A stretch of DNA of 14,251 nt from Sphingomonas_R sp036387535. Lineage in GTDB: Bacteria > Pseudomonadota > Alphaproteobacteria > Sphingomonadales > Sphingomonadaceae. The translations under genes and the position numbers were made by a program. Where the stretch lies: contig NZ_DASVTO010000011.1 of the NCBI RefSeq assembly GCF_036387535.1, forward strand, positions 1-14,251, read 5' to 3'. Below are positions 13,800-14,251 of the stretch, piece by piece. The notes beneath the pieces are model-generated. The model was not told where the DNA came from and made no database searches. It saw only the letters and a program-made list of their open reading frames with translations. Each line of letters begins with the position of its first letter. The stretch's first letter is position 1.

Positions 13800-14251
13800 A
13801 TGCCTGCGCTGACCGCCCTCGATATCGTCGTGATCCTGCTGGTGGGGGGCGGCGGCGTGCTGGGCGTGCTGCGCGGGTTCGTGACCGAGGTGCTGTCGCT
13901 GTTCGCCTGGATGGCGGCGATCCTGGCGCTCAAATTCTTTCATCCCGCGCTGTCGGCGGCGTTGGTGGAGCCGGTCGGCACGCGGGCGGGTGCATCGGTG
14001 GCGGCGTTCGCGCTGCTGTTTCTGGTGGTGTTCGCGGGCGGCAAGTTCGTGGCGGGCGCGCTCGGCCGACGGACGCGGCAATCGGTGCTGGGCCCGCTCG
14101 ATCGCTTGCTCGGCGGCGGCTTCGGCGCGGTGAAGGGGCTGATCGGCGCGACCCTGCTCTTCCTGGCGGTCACGCTGGTTTATGACACGCTCTACGGCGG
14201 CGCCGCGACCCGCCCCGACTGGATCCGCGAGTCGCGCAGCTACGCGCTGCT
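13800..14251 (+). CDS. cvpA: CvpA family membrane protein (partial, 3' end beyond window)
   Basis: An open frame from ATG 13800, preceded by GGGGGA and 8 nt after the radA stop, runs off the window end; 150 residues are visible. It starts MPALTALDIVVILLV and continues with GVLRGFVTEVLSLFAW, the CvpA hallmark, then membrane segments near 37-47, 67-83 and 113-127, with GPLDRLLGGGFGAVKG between the last two. CvpA is an inner-membrane protein first named for colicin V production; its general role is unsettled and linked to envelope stress. In sphingomonads radA-cvpA is often followed by purF, which would lie just outside. Confidence 0.9.
   Translation, partial: MPALTALDIVVILLVGGGGVLGVLRGFVTEVLSLFAWMAAILALKFFHPALSAALVEPVGTRAGASVAAFALLFLVVFAGGKFVAGALGRRTRQSVLGPLDRLLGGGFGAVKGLIGATLLFLAVTLVYDTLYGGAATRPDWIRESRSYAL

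Overview
The window looks like a chromosomal stretch of a high-GC alphaproteobacterium, most likely a sphingomonad (Sphingomonas or a close relative). This rests on protein style, the gene order trpF-trpB-trpA-accD-folC and radA-cvpA, and scattered palindromic repeats with CGTCATCCCGGC-type ends. The assignment is inference from recognised families; no database search was run.

Left part (1-2283): the window opens inside an RsuA/RluB-type rRNA pseudouridine synthase on the minus strand, cut by the window edge. A 127-nt gap separates it from a divergent plus-strand pair: a receiver-only response regulator and an AmpG-like major facilitator transporter. The transporter ends head-to-head with the minus-strand block, and a palindromic repeat fills that convergent gap.

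Central minus-strand block (2309-11399), in transcription order: patatin-like phospholipase, lapA-domain membrane protein, pyrF, trpF, trpB, trpA, accD, folC and a small Cys-rich protein of unknown function. Three junctions (lapA/pyrF, trpF/trpB, trpA/accD) are 4-nt ATGA overlaps, the usual sign of translational coupling. The block joins late tryptophan synthesis, the last step of UMP synthesis, the carboxyltransferase beta subunit of acetyl-CoA carboxylase, and folate polyglutamylation. Two palindromic repeats interrupt it, one between trpB and trpA and one between accD and folC. The last gene has its own strong ribosome binding site and a 29-bp imperfect palindrome just upstream that resembles an iron-type (Fur-family) operator.

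Right part (11548-14251), plus strand: an uncharacterised methyltransferase-like gene of clearly lower GC than its surroundings, then radA with a recognisable sigma70-type promoter, then cvpA, which runs off the window end.

No gene-free stretch exceeds 300 bases; the longest gaps are about 120-150 nt. I see no tRNA, rRNA, CRISPR array, insertion sequence or transposase. Most of the window is ordinary core metabolism. The points most worth a second look are the Fur-like site with its Cys-rich gene, the repeats inserted in the operon, and the patatin / methyltransferase pair.
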